DNA of 64,000 nt from Lasiosphaeris hirsuta (GCA_030549175.1 JAUKUA010000009.1:620001-684000); one strand, 5' to 3'. Shown: positions 1 through 12,336, counted from the first letter of the stretch. Translations and numbers: made by a program. The notes: generated from the sequence alone by a model not told the origin.

Positions 1-895
1 CGCCCTTTGGTAGAAACCCGAGGCCGGAAGCCTATTATCTCGGCCGAAGGTTTAGATAAAATGGAAGTAACCATCTGGCAGTATGGCTTCCAGGCGCGCA
101 GTTTAACCTGGCAGGGCTTTGCCAAGCTAGTCAATATTCAAGCATCTGCCCAAACGATCGCGCGCGATGGGTACGCCTCAATATCGAAAATATATCGCCT
201 GCCAGAAGGGCTGGGTTTCCACTTCTTCCGCCAAACGTCGAGTTCACGGCGCCAAAATCGCCCAAATCCAGAGAATTGGCACGATATCCATTGGTCAGAT
301 GAATGCCATTTTCCCGTTAGCCCAAATTCGCATCATTCGAAAACCGGGCGAACGCTATTGCCCAGATTGTATCCAACATCGAGATGATTCTAAAACTGAT
401 GCTGAACTTTATCGCTTTCATGTCTGGGCTGCCATTGAATGGGATTTTGAATCCGAATTGCTTTTCTATCAGGTTCCGTCAAATACCAACGGAAGGATGA
501 GCTTACAGGTTTATCGCGATGAGATCCTGGAGAAAATGGTCAACCCGTGGCTTATATCAGGCCAAGATTTTATTCTGGAGGAAGATGGCGATTCGGGGCA
601 TAGAACAGGACAAAATCCACGGAATATCGTCAAGATTTGGAAGGAAGCACACCATTTGAAGCAATATTTTAATATACCAGGCTCGCCAGATTTGTCGCCA
701 ACTGAGAACTGCTGGCGTAATACTAAGCAGTATATTCGTACGGAGCGAACACTATCGGGTCTTGAAGAATTCAAGCAATTGATCAAGGCTGGCTGGGCGA
801 GAATTCCGCAATTGACTATCAATCGCTTGGTAGATTCTATGGTAGTGCGAATGCAGGATGTGTTAGCCGCTAATGGCCAGATGACAGGGTGGTAG
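1..895 (+). pseudogene. Tc1/mariner-type DDE transposase, frameshifted and cut by the window edge
   Basis: The coding signal runs off the left end of the window and ends at the stop at 893-895. Catalytic-core motifs are visible but lie in two frames. WSDECHF, with the first Asp, is in frame 1 near 290-310. EEDGDSGH (second Asp, near 580-600) and SPTENCW (the Glu, near 700) are in frame 2, with about 37-39 residues between the second Asp and the Glu. The similarity alternates frame 1, 2, 1, 2 with switches near 165, 270 and 325, so at least three indels have broken the gene. In Tc1/mariner elements this enzyme cuts and rejoins the element at TA targets. The copy is almost certainly inactive. 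No terminal inverted repeat can be defined because one end is missing. Confidence 0.8.
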
Positions 896-1797
896 GTTGA
901 AAGACTTATTATAAGTACCTGTATTTATATAGAAATTTGGCCTGCTGTTAAGTACTGTGAGGTAGGCGGTCCCTGTTAATATAAGAACCGCTTAGTCGGT
1001 TACTGGATCGCTAGTTACATAGCTAATGTCTTGTCATAGCGACGGTTCCCTTTATAACTTATGGAAGCTCTGATAGGCCTGGTTACGACTACTTGTTACT
1101 ACTAAAGCTAGACTCCGGAGAATACCGGGGTTTAGGTTCTCTAAGGGAGTGACTACGATAGCTGGAAGGTCCATCATTCGAAAGACCGTTGAATTATTAT
1201 GTTAGTCTTTTAGCCGGCTAATGTAGCTTCAACTACGATGCTAAGGTTGTGTGGCTGTCTATGACAAATCTGAAGTCTGGTGACGTTACCTAGCGTGGAC
1301 TAGGTCCACAAGGTGGGCCGGCCTGGCTCGTTAGTGGTGTCTAGGTTCCGGCTTGGCCTGTGGCCATGCTTGAGGATCCGTTGACCTGTGTGTGGGCCAG
1401 TGGTCACGTAGTTACGTAATGTTGTAGAGTGTGTGTGTGTGTCCCACAGGTAAGCGTCGATGTGGCAACCGTTGTGGCCATCACTTATGGGTTTAGGTCA
1501 AGGTGATACACCTTGTTGACCTTGGGTGAGCCAAGCAGTGTGACAGACTGTGCACAATGGAATGGACTAACCTATCTAAGCTATTTACATTCTACCACGT
1601 AACATGTACCTTTTCTACAGTTTTCAGGGTTGGCCCTTTGTGTTGTTGGGGTTATATATGGGGACCATGGTAGATTAAAACAGTCGTCCGTTACACTCTC
1701 TAATATATAAAAGAGAGTAAACTCTACTAAAAAGCTGGTCTCCCACACGGAGCGTGAGCTGAAATTACACGGCCGTCCTATCTCTTAGTATCCCACC
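896..1797. other. Non-coding stretch after the transposase
   Basis: No coding region longer than background is seen. It probably contains the 3' part of the transposon and flanking repeat-derived DNA. A short (GT)n run lies near 1429-1441 and an AT-rich TATATAA-like stretch near 1703-1711. No gene is recognised. Confidence 0.6.
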
Positions 1798-2030
1798 TCA
1801 TCAACTATCGCATAACTGCGGTGGGTGTGGCACAGCGCTCTGCGGGCAGTCAAAGCTGTGACTGGGAGCTCCAACTCTTTCACGCTCCCTGCGGGAGCCT
1901 AGGTCCTTGGCACAGCCTCTCTTTTATATATATTCGGCGCTCACGCGCCTTGCTCACTAACCTGGAGCATACTCTATTCAATCCACAATCCTTTTCCATT
2001 GCCCCGCTCCATTAATGTCATATCAACTTT
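1798..2030 (+). repeat. Dispersed repeat, copy A (LTR- or SINE-like)
   Basis: This segment matches the reverse complement of 49495-49708 over about 200 bp, including GTGGGTGTGGCACAGCGCTC, then TATATTCGGCGCTCACGCGC about 100 bp later, then a diverged CTGGAGYATACTC block. Copy A has 29 bp more between two GGGAGC direct repeats; the other copy has one GGGAGC there, as expected from a deletion between short repeats. An internal TATATATA box followed by a GC-rich start-like region resembles a retrotransposon LTR, but clear TG...CA ends and a target-site duplication were not found. Confidence 0.7.
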
Positions 2031-5000
2031 GCTCGTTTAAGCTATACAAACAGAAAAATACTCGTCAGACTTAAGACATGTACAGACACGGGCAGTGACC
2101 TTGTCTGTCTTGATTTTAATATTCTGACCAGAGTTGTACTTCTATCTTGTCATCCTGACCTTGCTCTGAAATATTTACAACGTAATTTGTGGTCATATTT
2201 CAAGCTTATTAGACTCAAGCCTACCTACCTCTATGTCTATGCCCCTCCCATCATACTTGAATAACCCTTACTAATGTCACTTTCTTAGCTGAACAAAGAC
2301 ATTCAATATGCAGTCTGCATGCTTGTCCACAGTCCCGCTGACACTGTTCTTGTATTGAGGTTTATTAAGTTTAGTTAGTCCCATCTCTCTCAAGTTATCC
2401 CCATAACAACAAAGTCTTGATTCCAGCCTGGTATCTTATTTTGGTCCTTACGTAGCCAACTTATTGTGGGGGAGTCGCTGTAGGATAAACCCCAGGGTGG
2501 ATAGACAATCTTGGACTTCTAGCAAAGCAATCACATTGGCCGTGGTGGCAGGAAATGACAAGGCACGATGATAAAGCTTGCATCGACTGAACTTGAACAA
2601 CATATACAACCTCTGTCACACAGTTTGGACGACTTAAACGTCCCATCATTCATGGCTTACACACCTGTCACACTGAAGTCTTGCACCAAATCATTCCTGA
2701 AACTCGTCAAGCTGTCCACTTAAGCAGCGGCTACATTCTCCTAGCTCATTCTTACTCGGGATTGTGTCATTCCATTCGTAGAAGTCACTTTGGCTGAAGA
2801 AAGCCCCTTGCTAGCCGCGCAATAATTTACAGTTCAGGCTTTCCAACCACTCCGTTGTTTCCACATTTCTCAGACAGGGGGGAAAGGAAATGGTTGACTG
2901 TTGGACATCGAAACTGGTACCACGGACTGAGGATATTCTACTGCATCGCAAATTTCATGGAGACGGTGAGTCAGTTAATGAAAGAATATCACATGCTTGA
3001 ATGTTTGAGCACTCAAGGTGCTGCTCTCCAATATCAGTAAACGTGATGCGAACAGACGGGATAAGGCACGGCAATTAGTCAGATGCTATGGAGGGAATCG
3101 CGTAGGAGAATAGTCGGTAAAAGGCTCACTCCCTACTCGGATACCCTTTCGAGGCAGCTCTGGTGGACGGGATGAATCATGAGTTCAGAGATGTGGTGGT
3201 GAGTAATTGGGTTAATGTTACATTGGTATACACACCACCTGCCGTTTCCAATATCCCCGTCCTCATTACTTGGTGACTAGCCTAACCAGTCCCTTGTCCG
3301 TACAGTACCTAGGGTGGGGAAACAAAAGCTTAACACGACCCATAACAAGGAACTGATTTACGGTCAAAGCTTATTTTTCCTTTGGGAAGGGGAAGGGGTT
3401 ACAGGACATATTTAGACAGGAACGTATGTTGGTAGGGTGTCCAGGTGAGGACGCGTAGAGGGCCAGTGGCATCGGCAAGTCAACAAGCATCTTGAAACGG
3501 GTCAGATTTCAGGTGTGATTATTTTACCTGACAATCTGCCTGCTTCGGACTTACTGCGGAAGGGAGGCTGCAATGCAGTGCCTGCGAAAGTCAATTGGAC
3601 AGCTCATACAGGCGGATGAAGAAAAAAGCAATCTATTGTCGAGCATTCAACGTCCCGGGACCAGGACTCATTGGGTGTTAGGAACATGAGCTTCAGTGCA
3701 GCTCTTCAAGCTTTCTAATGCAGAGATCGGATGCTCTCCTGTTGATGCTGTAAACAGGAGCCTGAGGGATGGTCGTGTCTATTTTCTCTCCCTTTTGGGC
3801 AGCCCTAATGGTCATTGATGGTCTGCGCAGCAGGGGGTGGCGGCGCCGGTGCCTGGGACACGACGTGGTGACATCTGACTGTGCGAGTTTCGAACAGGGG
3901 CGGAATTGATTGTTTTAATTGGGCAAGAAATGAACAGTGTTCAAAATGGAGGGGGAGGGGAAATACCACGTAGGGACCGTGCAGGGAATAGGTACCCAAG
4001 TGGGCCAGATTACCATTCTGAGCCGCCAGCCTCACAAGGGGTTGCGATGAGGGCACCGGCTGTGGATGGCCACCGGGTCTAGGGCCTGAAGCCCAAAGCA
4101 GGTGGAAATTGGGCGAAGGATACTTGGCAGAAGCTGGGTTGAAGATGTTGCATGAAAAAGGGCTGAAACTTTTCGATGGGATTGAGTGAAAGTTGGCCGG
4201 GTAAGTGACAAGAACTGGGCATGATAAACAGCAGCTTAGGATCTTCTTCAAATGTTGGGTTCAGATGGGGGGAGGGGACCGGTCATCATTGCAGTCGTTG
4301 ACTTCTGGTTGTGAACCCAACAAGCAAGCGGCTCTCAGTGCGAGCGTGCCAACCAAATAGCGCTGGGCGAGGGTGGGCCAATCGTGTTTCTGGCAGCACG
4401 GGCCGTGAAATTGGAGAAGGCAGGGTGTCGGGGATTGCTGGGGAGGGTCAGGGGTAGGCGCACTCAAAGGGGGATCAAGAGTCGGCCAGCCCTAACCCAT
4501 GGGGTGGTGGAACCGGGTTACCAACTACTTTGAGCTGTATGCAATTTCCCGCTTCTATTACGGGAGCCTGGGCACACAGGTCCGCACAAAACAACGGCCC
4601 ACCCCTGAGGGTTGCAGGGCTTGTCACTGGACTCCCGCGGCGACGTCGGCACGGATTAACCGCCCGCCGACTCCAGCTCGCGACCCAAGATGACAGCTGG
4701 AGCCGTTGGGGATTTCGGGCTAGCCGTGTTTGGCATGTGATGAGGGGCAGCCGTCTTGGGAGTGAGCTGGACGATGGAGGGTCCTGTATGTCTTGGATAT
4801 GTCTTGGAGCCCCCTGCTGCGGAGGGGAGCCAAAAAGCAAACAGTCAGACCGCCTGCTCCAACCCCCAGTGTTCAAACAGTGGCTGCCGCGTTCGCGTCA
4901 GGCCACTGCACTGGGAGGGCTTTCCGATGCTTGCGAGGAGGTGGGATGAGGGTGCTGCGGGCAGCTCGAAAAAGCGGTGGGCTGTCGAAATGCGAGATTG

Positions 5001-6825
5001 CTGGCGCGTGGTGAAAAATGCATGATATTGCATTCTGGGCTCTGTAGGTGGACGGTCGGTGACATGGCGGCCGGTGATAGGGGCGAGTGGCGGAAAGGTG
5101 GCTGCTATTATGTCTTCTGGGCAGGCTCCGTGGGCAATGGTCGCTAATAAGGCTTTGGCGAGAAGAGGTCCACTAGATTATTTGCAGTTCAGCCCCTTCT
5201 GTTTTCCGACAGGTCCAGCCAGCCCGGTGTCTAGTCTGGCGGTGTTGCGGTGTGTGGTCTGGTCTGGTCTGGTCTGGCGTGCAAGAGACCGGGTCTGGGG
5301 GTGTTGAGTGTGTCCAACGACGAAGCGCAAGTGCGCAAGTCGTCGTGGGGTCGGACTTCTTTATTGTTTCTTTGCATCGGTCTGAATCTTGTGTATCTAC
5401 GGATATCTGCCTATCTTTCTGGATCTGTATCGCCATCGGCTTCCGTGTCCAACCAGCCGATCAATCCGGGGCCCCGGGCAGCCAGAACGCACCTCATCCT
5501 CCAGATCAGCGACGCTGGTGCATGGCCGTTGTGTGCGTGTAGCAACTCGGTGTCGCCCAACCGTCACAAAATGGCGCAGATTGCATCGGCCAGCCGCGAG
5601 CGATTGTCTGTTGTCGCCATCCTCGATCCTCGCTTTGTTCCCCTGAATTGTGGCTTGCAGTGCGGCCAGCCTGTTCAGGGGCCTTGGGAGGGGTGGCAGG
5701 GCGAGACAGGCCAGACAGAACCGGGATCACGCGACAACTGGGCTCAGCGCTAGCAACAGGAGTGTCTCTCCCTAGTGGCATGAGCGCGCTGGGGGGCTGT
5801 GGACTCGAGGGCTCGCACTCTGGGGGATTTGAGGACTGACGAACACAGACGCCACGGGCCGTGTTCATTGGCGGGAGCCGTGACATCATGCGGCCGACAC
5901 GAAGACAATTCCAGCATTATCGATTTTTCATTTCAAGTCCCGGCGCTAACAAAGAGGCAGGCAGCGCCTCTTTCTCCTTAACAATTGATCCTTTGGCCTG
6001 ACTGAAACGTAAGCACAGGACCAAACCGGGCAGCAAAAAGAAATCAGTTCAGGGGGCCCTTGCAGGCCGAGTGCAGACCCAGCAGGCCGGGCTGCACGGC
6101 GCACTGCGCGATGCACTGCACGGACAAGCTCATTTTATGAAGATCGCCGAATGACGGGCCACTGCCCAGCGCGCTGAACGCCACCAGCAGCCCACACGCC
6201 CACCAGGAGTTCTCCTCGAGCCTACCAGACCGCTCACAGTCCAACCTGAACCACGAGCGCGTCGCAACGGTCAGCACAGGGCGGGGGAGCTGGACGGGCT
6301 CGACAGGCCTGCGTGCCTGCCAGCAACCACTCCCCGTCCCCTGGTGAGTTCCTTGATCGTACCTGGACGGTACCTGCACGCGAGCGCCTGCGCCGTTGCA
6401 TGCTTTGCTGCACGCTCTAGACTTGACTTAGACCTTGACTCTCGGGTTTGTCACCGGTTCTCTGGCCCCTTTCCTCCTCCACCACCCCCCCGGTCCACTT
6501 GGCCTCCTGTCAGCCCGCGACGTGGGCACCATGGGCAGCATGGGCAACACGGTCATCTCGAGCAGGGTCAACACAACGGGCATGGCGCCATCTGCTTTGG
6601 GCGCTCTGGCTCACGCCCGCCTTCTCTGAGAACAATGAAAAGGATGCAGTCCGCCTGCCCTCCAGTCCATCTTTCTCTCCTCTATTCTCAGGCTCAGACT
6701 GACAGACACACTCGTTCTTTTTTTGTCACTCTTTTCCTGTCCAGGCTCACGCCGGCAGACCCTACTATCGTTCAGTCCTTTTTTGCTTCTTCATTCCAAA
6801 GTTCGCTTAATTAATATCGGCTATA
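2031..6825. other. Long gene desert upstream of the multicopper oxidase
   Basis: 4.8 kb without a convincing gene. About 3.8-6.3 kb is GC-rich and gives many overlapping open frames on both strands, none with recognisable domains and most low in complexity. Four to five TCTGG/GTCTG pentamers lie at about 5257-5277 and a G-tract cluster at 3395-3411. From about 6640 to 6800 the + strand is pyrimidine-rich, typical of a promoter or 5' leader for the gene starting at 6826. It may hold regulatory DNA or a non-coding transcript; sequence alone cannot show which. Confidence 0.5.
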
Positions 6826-9608
6826 ATGCTGAAGACACTCGTTTGCCTCGCGGCTACTGCCGCGAGTGCCCTTGGAGCGCATGTGGTGCATAGTTGGGAT
6901 ATTGAGTGGGTCACCGCCAGCCCGGATGCATTCGCTCGCCCAGTTGTCGGTAGGTTTCATATTGACTGTTCCGCCCGCCACTGTAAATCTTATTCTAACG
7001 ACATCACACCGCAGGCATCAATGGCCAGTGGCCTCTACCCGTTGTGGAGGCTTTCGTTGGCGACACCCTCCAGATCACCATCCATAACAAGCTCGGTAAC
7101 GAGTCGACCGGAATCCACTGGCACGGAATCCACCAGATTGGCTCTAACGAGCAAGACGGCCCGGCGCACGTAACACAATGCCCTGTCGCGCCTGGGCAAA
7201 GCTTCACTTATGAGTTCGTCCTCGACAAGTCCGGCACCTACTGGTATCACTCGCACACCGGTACCCAGTATCCCGATGGTCTCCGTGGCGCCCTCATCAT
7301 CAAGGACCACATCGATCCTTACGTCGCTGCCTACGATGAGGAGTACCTCCTAACCCTCTCGGATTGGTATCATGGCGAGGTCCCCAGCCTTCTCACCGCC
7401 ATGTTCACGACTGCGAACGCTGCCCAGCTCCGCCCTCCCGTACCGCAATCCGGCCTGATCAATGAGGAGAGCAACCTTGTTGCCAACAACACATTCAAGT
7501 TTGAGGCCGGCAAGAAGTACAAGTTCCGCGTGATCAACATGTCCGCCTTGGCGTCTGTGCTCCTCTTTTTGGAGGATCATGACTTCATCATCATCGAGAC
7601 TGATGGTCAGTACACCAAGCCGGCCACTGCCAGCTTCCTGCACATCACACCTGCCCAGCGTTACTCGATCATCGTACAGGCTAAGACAGACGCCACGCGC
7701 AACTACGCCCTCCAGGCAGTCTTTGATATCAACCCGGATTTCCGCAACCCCCGTGTCGGCTTCCCCATCAACACCACAGCCGGTCTTGAGTATGATGCGT
7801 CGCTTCCGTTCCCGTCGCAGTTCATTGTGCCCTCGTTCAACGTTTTCGACGACTTCACCCTTTCGCCTCTCGATGAGCTTCCGATTACTGGCGCAGCTGA
7901 TAACACCATCACTCTTGACTTCAGTCTCGGCGCCGACGCTGCTGGTCTGCCCAGTGCTTTTGTCAACAACGTATCTTACGTTCACCAGAAGGTTCCTACC
8001 CTGTACACTGTTCTGTCTGCTGGTGGTGAAGCCGAGAACCCGGATATCTATGGCGCTGTCAACCCCTACTTCGTCAAGAAGGGCGAAGTTGTTGACATCA
8101 TCCTCAACAATCGCCACACCGCCCACCACCCCTTCCACTTCCACGGCCATCATTTCCACGTTTGCGAGCGCACTGCCACCGGCTCAGGCGTCTTCACCGG
8201 CGAGGTTGACTGCTCCAACTCTCCCCTTGTCCGCGACGTCGTCGCTGTCAACGCTTTGGCCTCGGTTGTTATCCGCTTCAAGGCCGACAACCCAGGTGTT
8301 TGGCTCATCCACTGCCACATTGAGTGGCACGTACCCATGGGTCTCAGCGCCACTATCATTGAGGACGCCTTTGAGATCCAGAAGACCATCGATGTTCCCG
8401 AGGAGCACTTTGAGATTTGCAAGGCTGGATGCTATCCTACCAAGGGCAATGCCGCTGGCAGCCTCGACTTGACTGACCTCAGCGGTATTACCAACGTCGA
8501 GAATGATAATGTTGGTGCCCTCTTCACCTTTGAGGCCTGCCCAGCCGAGCCCTCGAGCTCTGTCTCGTCAGCTGTCCCTTCGAGCACCATCTCCACTGGT
8601 CCTTCTGGCACCGGTTCCACCAGCCCCTCTGGCACTGGATCCACCGGTCCTTCCGGCACTGGCTCCACCGGCCCATCTGGCACCGGCTCCACTGGTCCAT
8701 CTGGCACTGGCTCCACCGGCCCATCTGGCACCGGTTCCACCGGCCCATCTGGCACTGGCTCCACCGGTCCTTCCGGCACCGGCTCCACTGGTCCCTCGGG
8801 CACTGGCTCTACTGGTCCCTCGGGCACTGGCTCTACTGGTCCTTCCAGCAGTGTTCCCACTGTTGGTCCGTCGGGCATCTGGTCCTCCGGCAGCGGTGTT
8901 CCCACGGTTGGCCCGTCGGGCACCTGGTCCTCCGGCAGCGGCGTTCCCACGGCTGGTCCCTCAGATACCTGGTCCTCCGATACTGAGTGGACCACTTCAA
9001 CTGTTTACACCACCACTCAGTACACCGTCACTGCTTGCCCTCCCACAGTGACTAACTGCCCCGGAAAGCCGTATGTTACCACCGAGATCATTCCATGGAC
9101 CACCACCGTCTGCCCCGTCACCGAGCACTGGCCTGAATGGACCACCTCGACTTTGTACACCACCACTGAGTACCCCATCACTGGCCCCAGCGGACCGTAC
9201 GTGACCACCGAAATTGTCCCGTGGACCACCACTGTCTGCCCTGTCACTGAGGTCTGGCCCGTCTGGACCGCATCGACTCTCTACAGCACGACCACTTATA
9301 CCATAACGTCTTGCGCTGCCACCGTCACCAACTGCCCCGGCAGTCCTGAGAAGCCGTGGGTCACCAGCGAGGCCGTTCCCTGGTCCACCACCGTCTACAC
9401 CGTGGCTCCCGTTACCACCGCCGGATGGGCCGCTCCGGGTGGATGGGCCGCTCCGACCGGCCTTGTCACGACCAGCTACGGCACTGCCGCACCTTCGGCT
9501 ACGTCAACCTCCAAGAATTTCCCTGTTACTGCCGGCGCCGGAAAGGCTGCCAGCGGTTTCGGGGCTGCTGCCTTGGCAGCTGTTCTTGCCGTTGTTGCTC
9601 TGTTGTAA
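6826..9608 (+). CDS. GPI-type cell-surface multicopper oxidase (Fet3/laccase-like) with repeat-rich tail
   Basis: Two exons (6826-6949, 7015-9608) give 905 aa; the 65-bp intron has a TCTAAC branch point and joins in frame. Residues 1-18 are a signal peptide. Three cupredoxin domains follow, with all four copper motifs: HWHG (76-79), YHSH (119-122), HPFHFHGH (from 413) and HCHIEWH (474-480), with Leu at the axial type-1 position. Asp-Gly preceded by IIET (IIIETDGQY) resembles the Fet3 region that carries its ferroxidase Glu, so iron oxidation is possible as well as phenol oxidation. From residue 568 come ten 8-residue STGPSGTG units, three 15-residue GPSGTW units and three ~47-residue Thr-rich units (VYTTT...TNCPG). 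The C-terminus is short and hydrophobic after small residues, as in GPI anchors. Likely placed at the plasma membrane or cell wall. The exact substrate is unknown. Confidence 0.9.
8592..8831 (+). repeat. Ten tandem 24-bp units inside the multicopper oxidase gene
   Basis: Each unit encodes STGPSGTG (unit 2 has STSPSGTG), and an eleventh partial unit follows at 8832. Units differ mostly at third codon positions, so the protein repeat is conserved while the DNA has diverged. Such Ser/Thr/Pro/Gly stalks are usually heavily O-glycosylated in fungal wall proteins, and unit number often varies between strains. Confidence 0.95.
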
Positions 9609-11340
9609 ATTCATTTTGGCTTGTAGCATGGGATTCGGGTGTACTGGTCATCGGTCAACAGCTTATGTATGATATGTTGCCCAAGATTCGCGGTCACGCC
9701 GATGTAATTTGAATAGTTTATAAAATCGGTGAATTAATTATACCGAGCCATCTTTTTATTGAACATTTTATCGTTACTCTTCCGGTTGTCTCTGTCTTGA
9801 TTCTTAAAAACCTTCCAAATTTTGCGTGTTGCAGTGCCTTATGTCAACCTCTCTCTCCTCAACACTTTTTATGATCATTCTACCAATATACTTGATGGCG
9901 CCTTGGCGTCTGACTTTTTGATGAAGTCCAAAATTCTGGTTTACTCTGTGTTTGGCAATTTTTTTTAAAATTTTTTTTGGAATGCGCTCACGATCCAATT
10001 CTTCAGGCTATCATTCATACGAGTCTTCGCTGCGTCACGTTTGCGTGGATTGTTACCTGTTTCCCCGATCAAACTCATTTTGTTCCGACGATCTCATCCA
10101 ACAAAAAATGTTTTGCGCATCATCCAGACGGCACAAAGGAGCCTCTCTCCTGCGAACAGATGCATGTGCGCATGATGAACCATCCAAACTTGTGCGTACC
10201 TGCATGCAGACCACCTTGAACCACAGAATGCAATTTTGTTTTGTGACTCTCTGCACAACGTGCATGATAAGGATTCACGGTGCGTCTCGAAGCCAAGCAG
10301 ATTGCGCAGCTGCCAGCCGTGCCACTCACTCGCTTCATCCGATGTTTCTCTTTCCTTTGAGTGGTCGAGCTTCCAAACCGTATGAATAGCCCAGGCGGGG
10401 GGGCTAACATCCGAAGACACCGTGTCAGCGATCAGCGTAAAAAAAATCCTTTGTATCATGTTGTTACTTCTAGGTCCCCACTTCCGTTCCCTTGAGTCGA
10501 GGTATTGGCTCTGTCGATGCGAAACTTGGTTCTTTCGCGCTTCACTAAGGTTCGCCGCATCTAGGCCGTGATTGGCTAGATTGCGCGACTATGAATGAGT
10601 GTGTAGCATTGAAGATGGATAGCAGGGTCGTTACCTCGTATTCCCTGTGCACGATCACGTCTGGGGCTTGAGGCTACCTGGGCATGCATGCTGGGTGAGA
10701 TTGGGGGGCTGTGTGCTACCCCTTGTATGTACTCCTCGCTTTGGTCGTGTCAGCGGCTGGTGACGGGGAAAGCTAACGAAGAAGCTGGTAGTAGTTGTTG
10801 GGGGTGGTTTTAGCATTTATGGGGTGGATGCATGTCTGACTGGTTTTGGTGTGTCATGATTGTTTGCTTTGTTCGCCTGCTCTCGCACCTCTTGCAGGGA
10901 TACCCGGCTTGACTCCAGCCCTGTCGTTAGTGCATTCGTACTACCCCCACCCTTCGTGGACCTGGTGTCATGGTGCTGATAGGCGCGGTTCGAGGGCTTT
11001 TCCAAAGTTACAAAGCTGCAAGGACTGGTGTTTGGGTTGGTGAGAAACTTGTGCAGCAAAGGCTAGAGAAATCTTTTTCACAACGAGCTTCTTCTTTAAT
11101 TACGCGCCACAACGGTAATTTCAGAAAACGCAAAATTACATGACGCATTGCAAATATCTGTTTGTGGTGTGCTTGCGCGCTTATCACCCCGGGCCGCGGA
11201 CCAATCCATTTTGCTGTGGTTGATGTTGCCCATAAGTTGAAGCTGCTACGTAGTTTACTTCTACGAATTGAGGCTCGGCTACCAAGAGAAGGCTTGGGCT
11301 ATCTCCTTGCTTTGGGTTGTCCAGATTACAAAGCGAAATC
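9609..11340. other. Intergenic region after the multicopper oxidase
   Basis: Begins with the AT-rich 3' region of the oxidase gene (about 9610-9780) and an A/T homopolymer patch near 9958-9980. No coding region with recognisable features is seen on either strand. Confidence 0.6.
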
Positions 11341-11790
11341 TCACGGCGTCCCTTTTAGGTACGGCCAGGCTCGCCGTGCCAACATGCCTAGCCCGGAGAA
11401 GCCAGACTCATTGGTTTGCGGGATTAATCTCCTGTGGCCAACCCTTGAGATTATGTCCATCGGCGGTATGAAGATAAGCAGGCGGAACACGTCTTTCTCG
11501 GGTCGGTCGTGCAGCCAGGTGCCGTTGTCGAGACGAGTGAAGGGGTCAGAGACGGGGACGTCGAGGGCGCTCGACGTGGGAGGAGCGCCGCTACGCTGCG
11601 GCGGCGGCGGCGCGGTGGTTTGGGATGGGCCGCTGACGCGCGGCGGGGGATTTTGCTTGCCGTAGAGTTTTCTGTGCGTCTTCCAGTCGGCTTTTTGGCA
11701 GTTGCGCGAGCAGTAGGTGGTGATGCTGCATTTGGCGCAGTTCTTGAGGGACACCTCGGGAGGGCCCTTCTTGCAGGTGAAGGCGGCCAT
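11341..11790 (-). pseudogene. Degenerate, probably truncated MYND zinc-finger protein
   Basis: The ATG at 11788-11790 opens a 149-residue frame. The N-terminus has a MYND-like finger, but of the eight usual zinc ligands the second Cys is Gly (CKKG) and the last is Tyr (HRKLYG); NCAKC, YCSRNC and the His remain. After a Pro/Ser linker comes the block TRLDNGTWLHDRPEKDV, which I recall as conserved in a fungal MYND family. The similarity stops just after it (FRLLI), and the remaining ~45 residues look unrelated. No splice donor is visible at the break and no continuation was found downstream. MYND fingers mediate protein-protein contacts. Two lost ligands plus a missing C-terminus suggest a decaying gene. 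Confidence 0.55.
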
Positions 11791-12336
11791 GGCGACGGCG
11801 GGGTTTGGATGTTGAGGGTGGTGCCGTTAGAGGGAAGGTGGGAGGGGAGGAGTGATGGACGAACTGGGAACGAGAGGGGTATTGGCAGTGGGGTAAAGGG
11901 TTTGTTTCTTTGCTTTTTTAGCTCCATTGGGCAGTTGAGCTATTGGGCGGCACCCTGTCTGGAACCTCCTTTTCAGGCACCAACCAACAGTTGCGTCATT
12001 ATGGTATCTTCCTCCTAGAAGCTTGTGAGGTCTCCCATCAGCGAAGTCGCCATCAGTTAATAAGTAGGTGTTGGTCCTCGGTAGTGTGTTTATCGGGGTC
12101 TCAAGCCGCGAAGGTACTGCTTGTGGCTACATGCTTTTCGGCCCGCCATATCCCCTCTATTGACCGTATGCTCGATCCCGATCCGGCGCGCGTGGATTTG
12201 GATGTCGGCTGCGAGCCTGGCGACATTACCTTCTCTGAATTTTGTACATCATTACCCACTTACCGCTGCACGTTTCCTATGACACAGGCCAGCCACAGTG
12301 AGGCTGGGGTATAGCAATCGTAAGGTAAGTAACTAA
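11791..12336. other. Intergenic, no gene recognised
   Basis: Short gap between the MYND relic and the damaged GDSG gene. An open frame on the + strand (11943-12314) has no recognisable domain and no support as a gene. Confidence 0.5.

Noticed and set aside
3805..4251. 148-residue minus-strand frame
   Set aside because: Low complexity, no domain, overlapped by other open frames in the same GC-rich region.
4530..5753. Several overlapping + strand frames up to 167 residues
   Set aside because: Frames arise from high GC content; compositions differ from real neighbouring genes and none has a domain or intron signals.
7350..8159. 269-residue minus-strand frame
   Set aside because: Lies wholly antisense to the catalytic domain of the multicopper oxidase, whose copper motifs prove the + strand.
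8432..8995. Long minus-strand frame opposite the oxidase repeats (PEGPVEPV repeats)
   Set aside because: Antisense shadow of the STGPSGTG coding repeats; no independent start context or splice signals.
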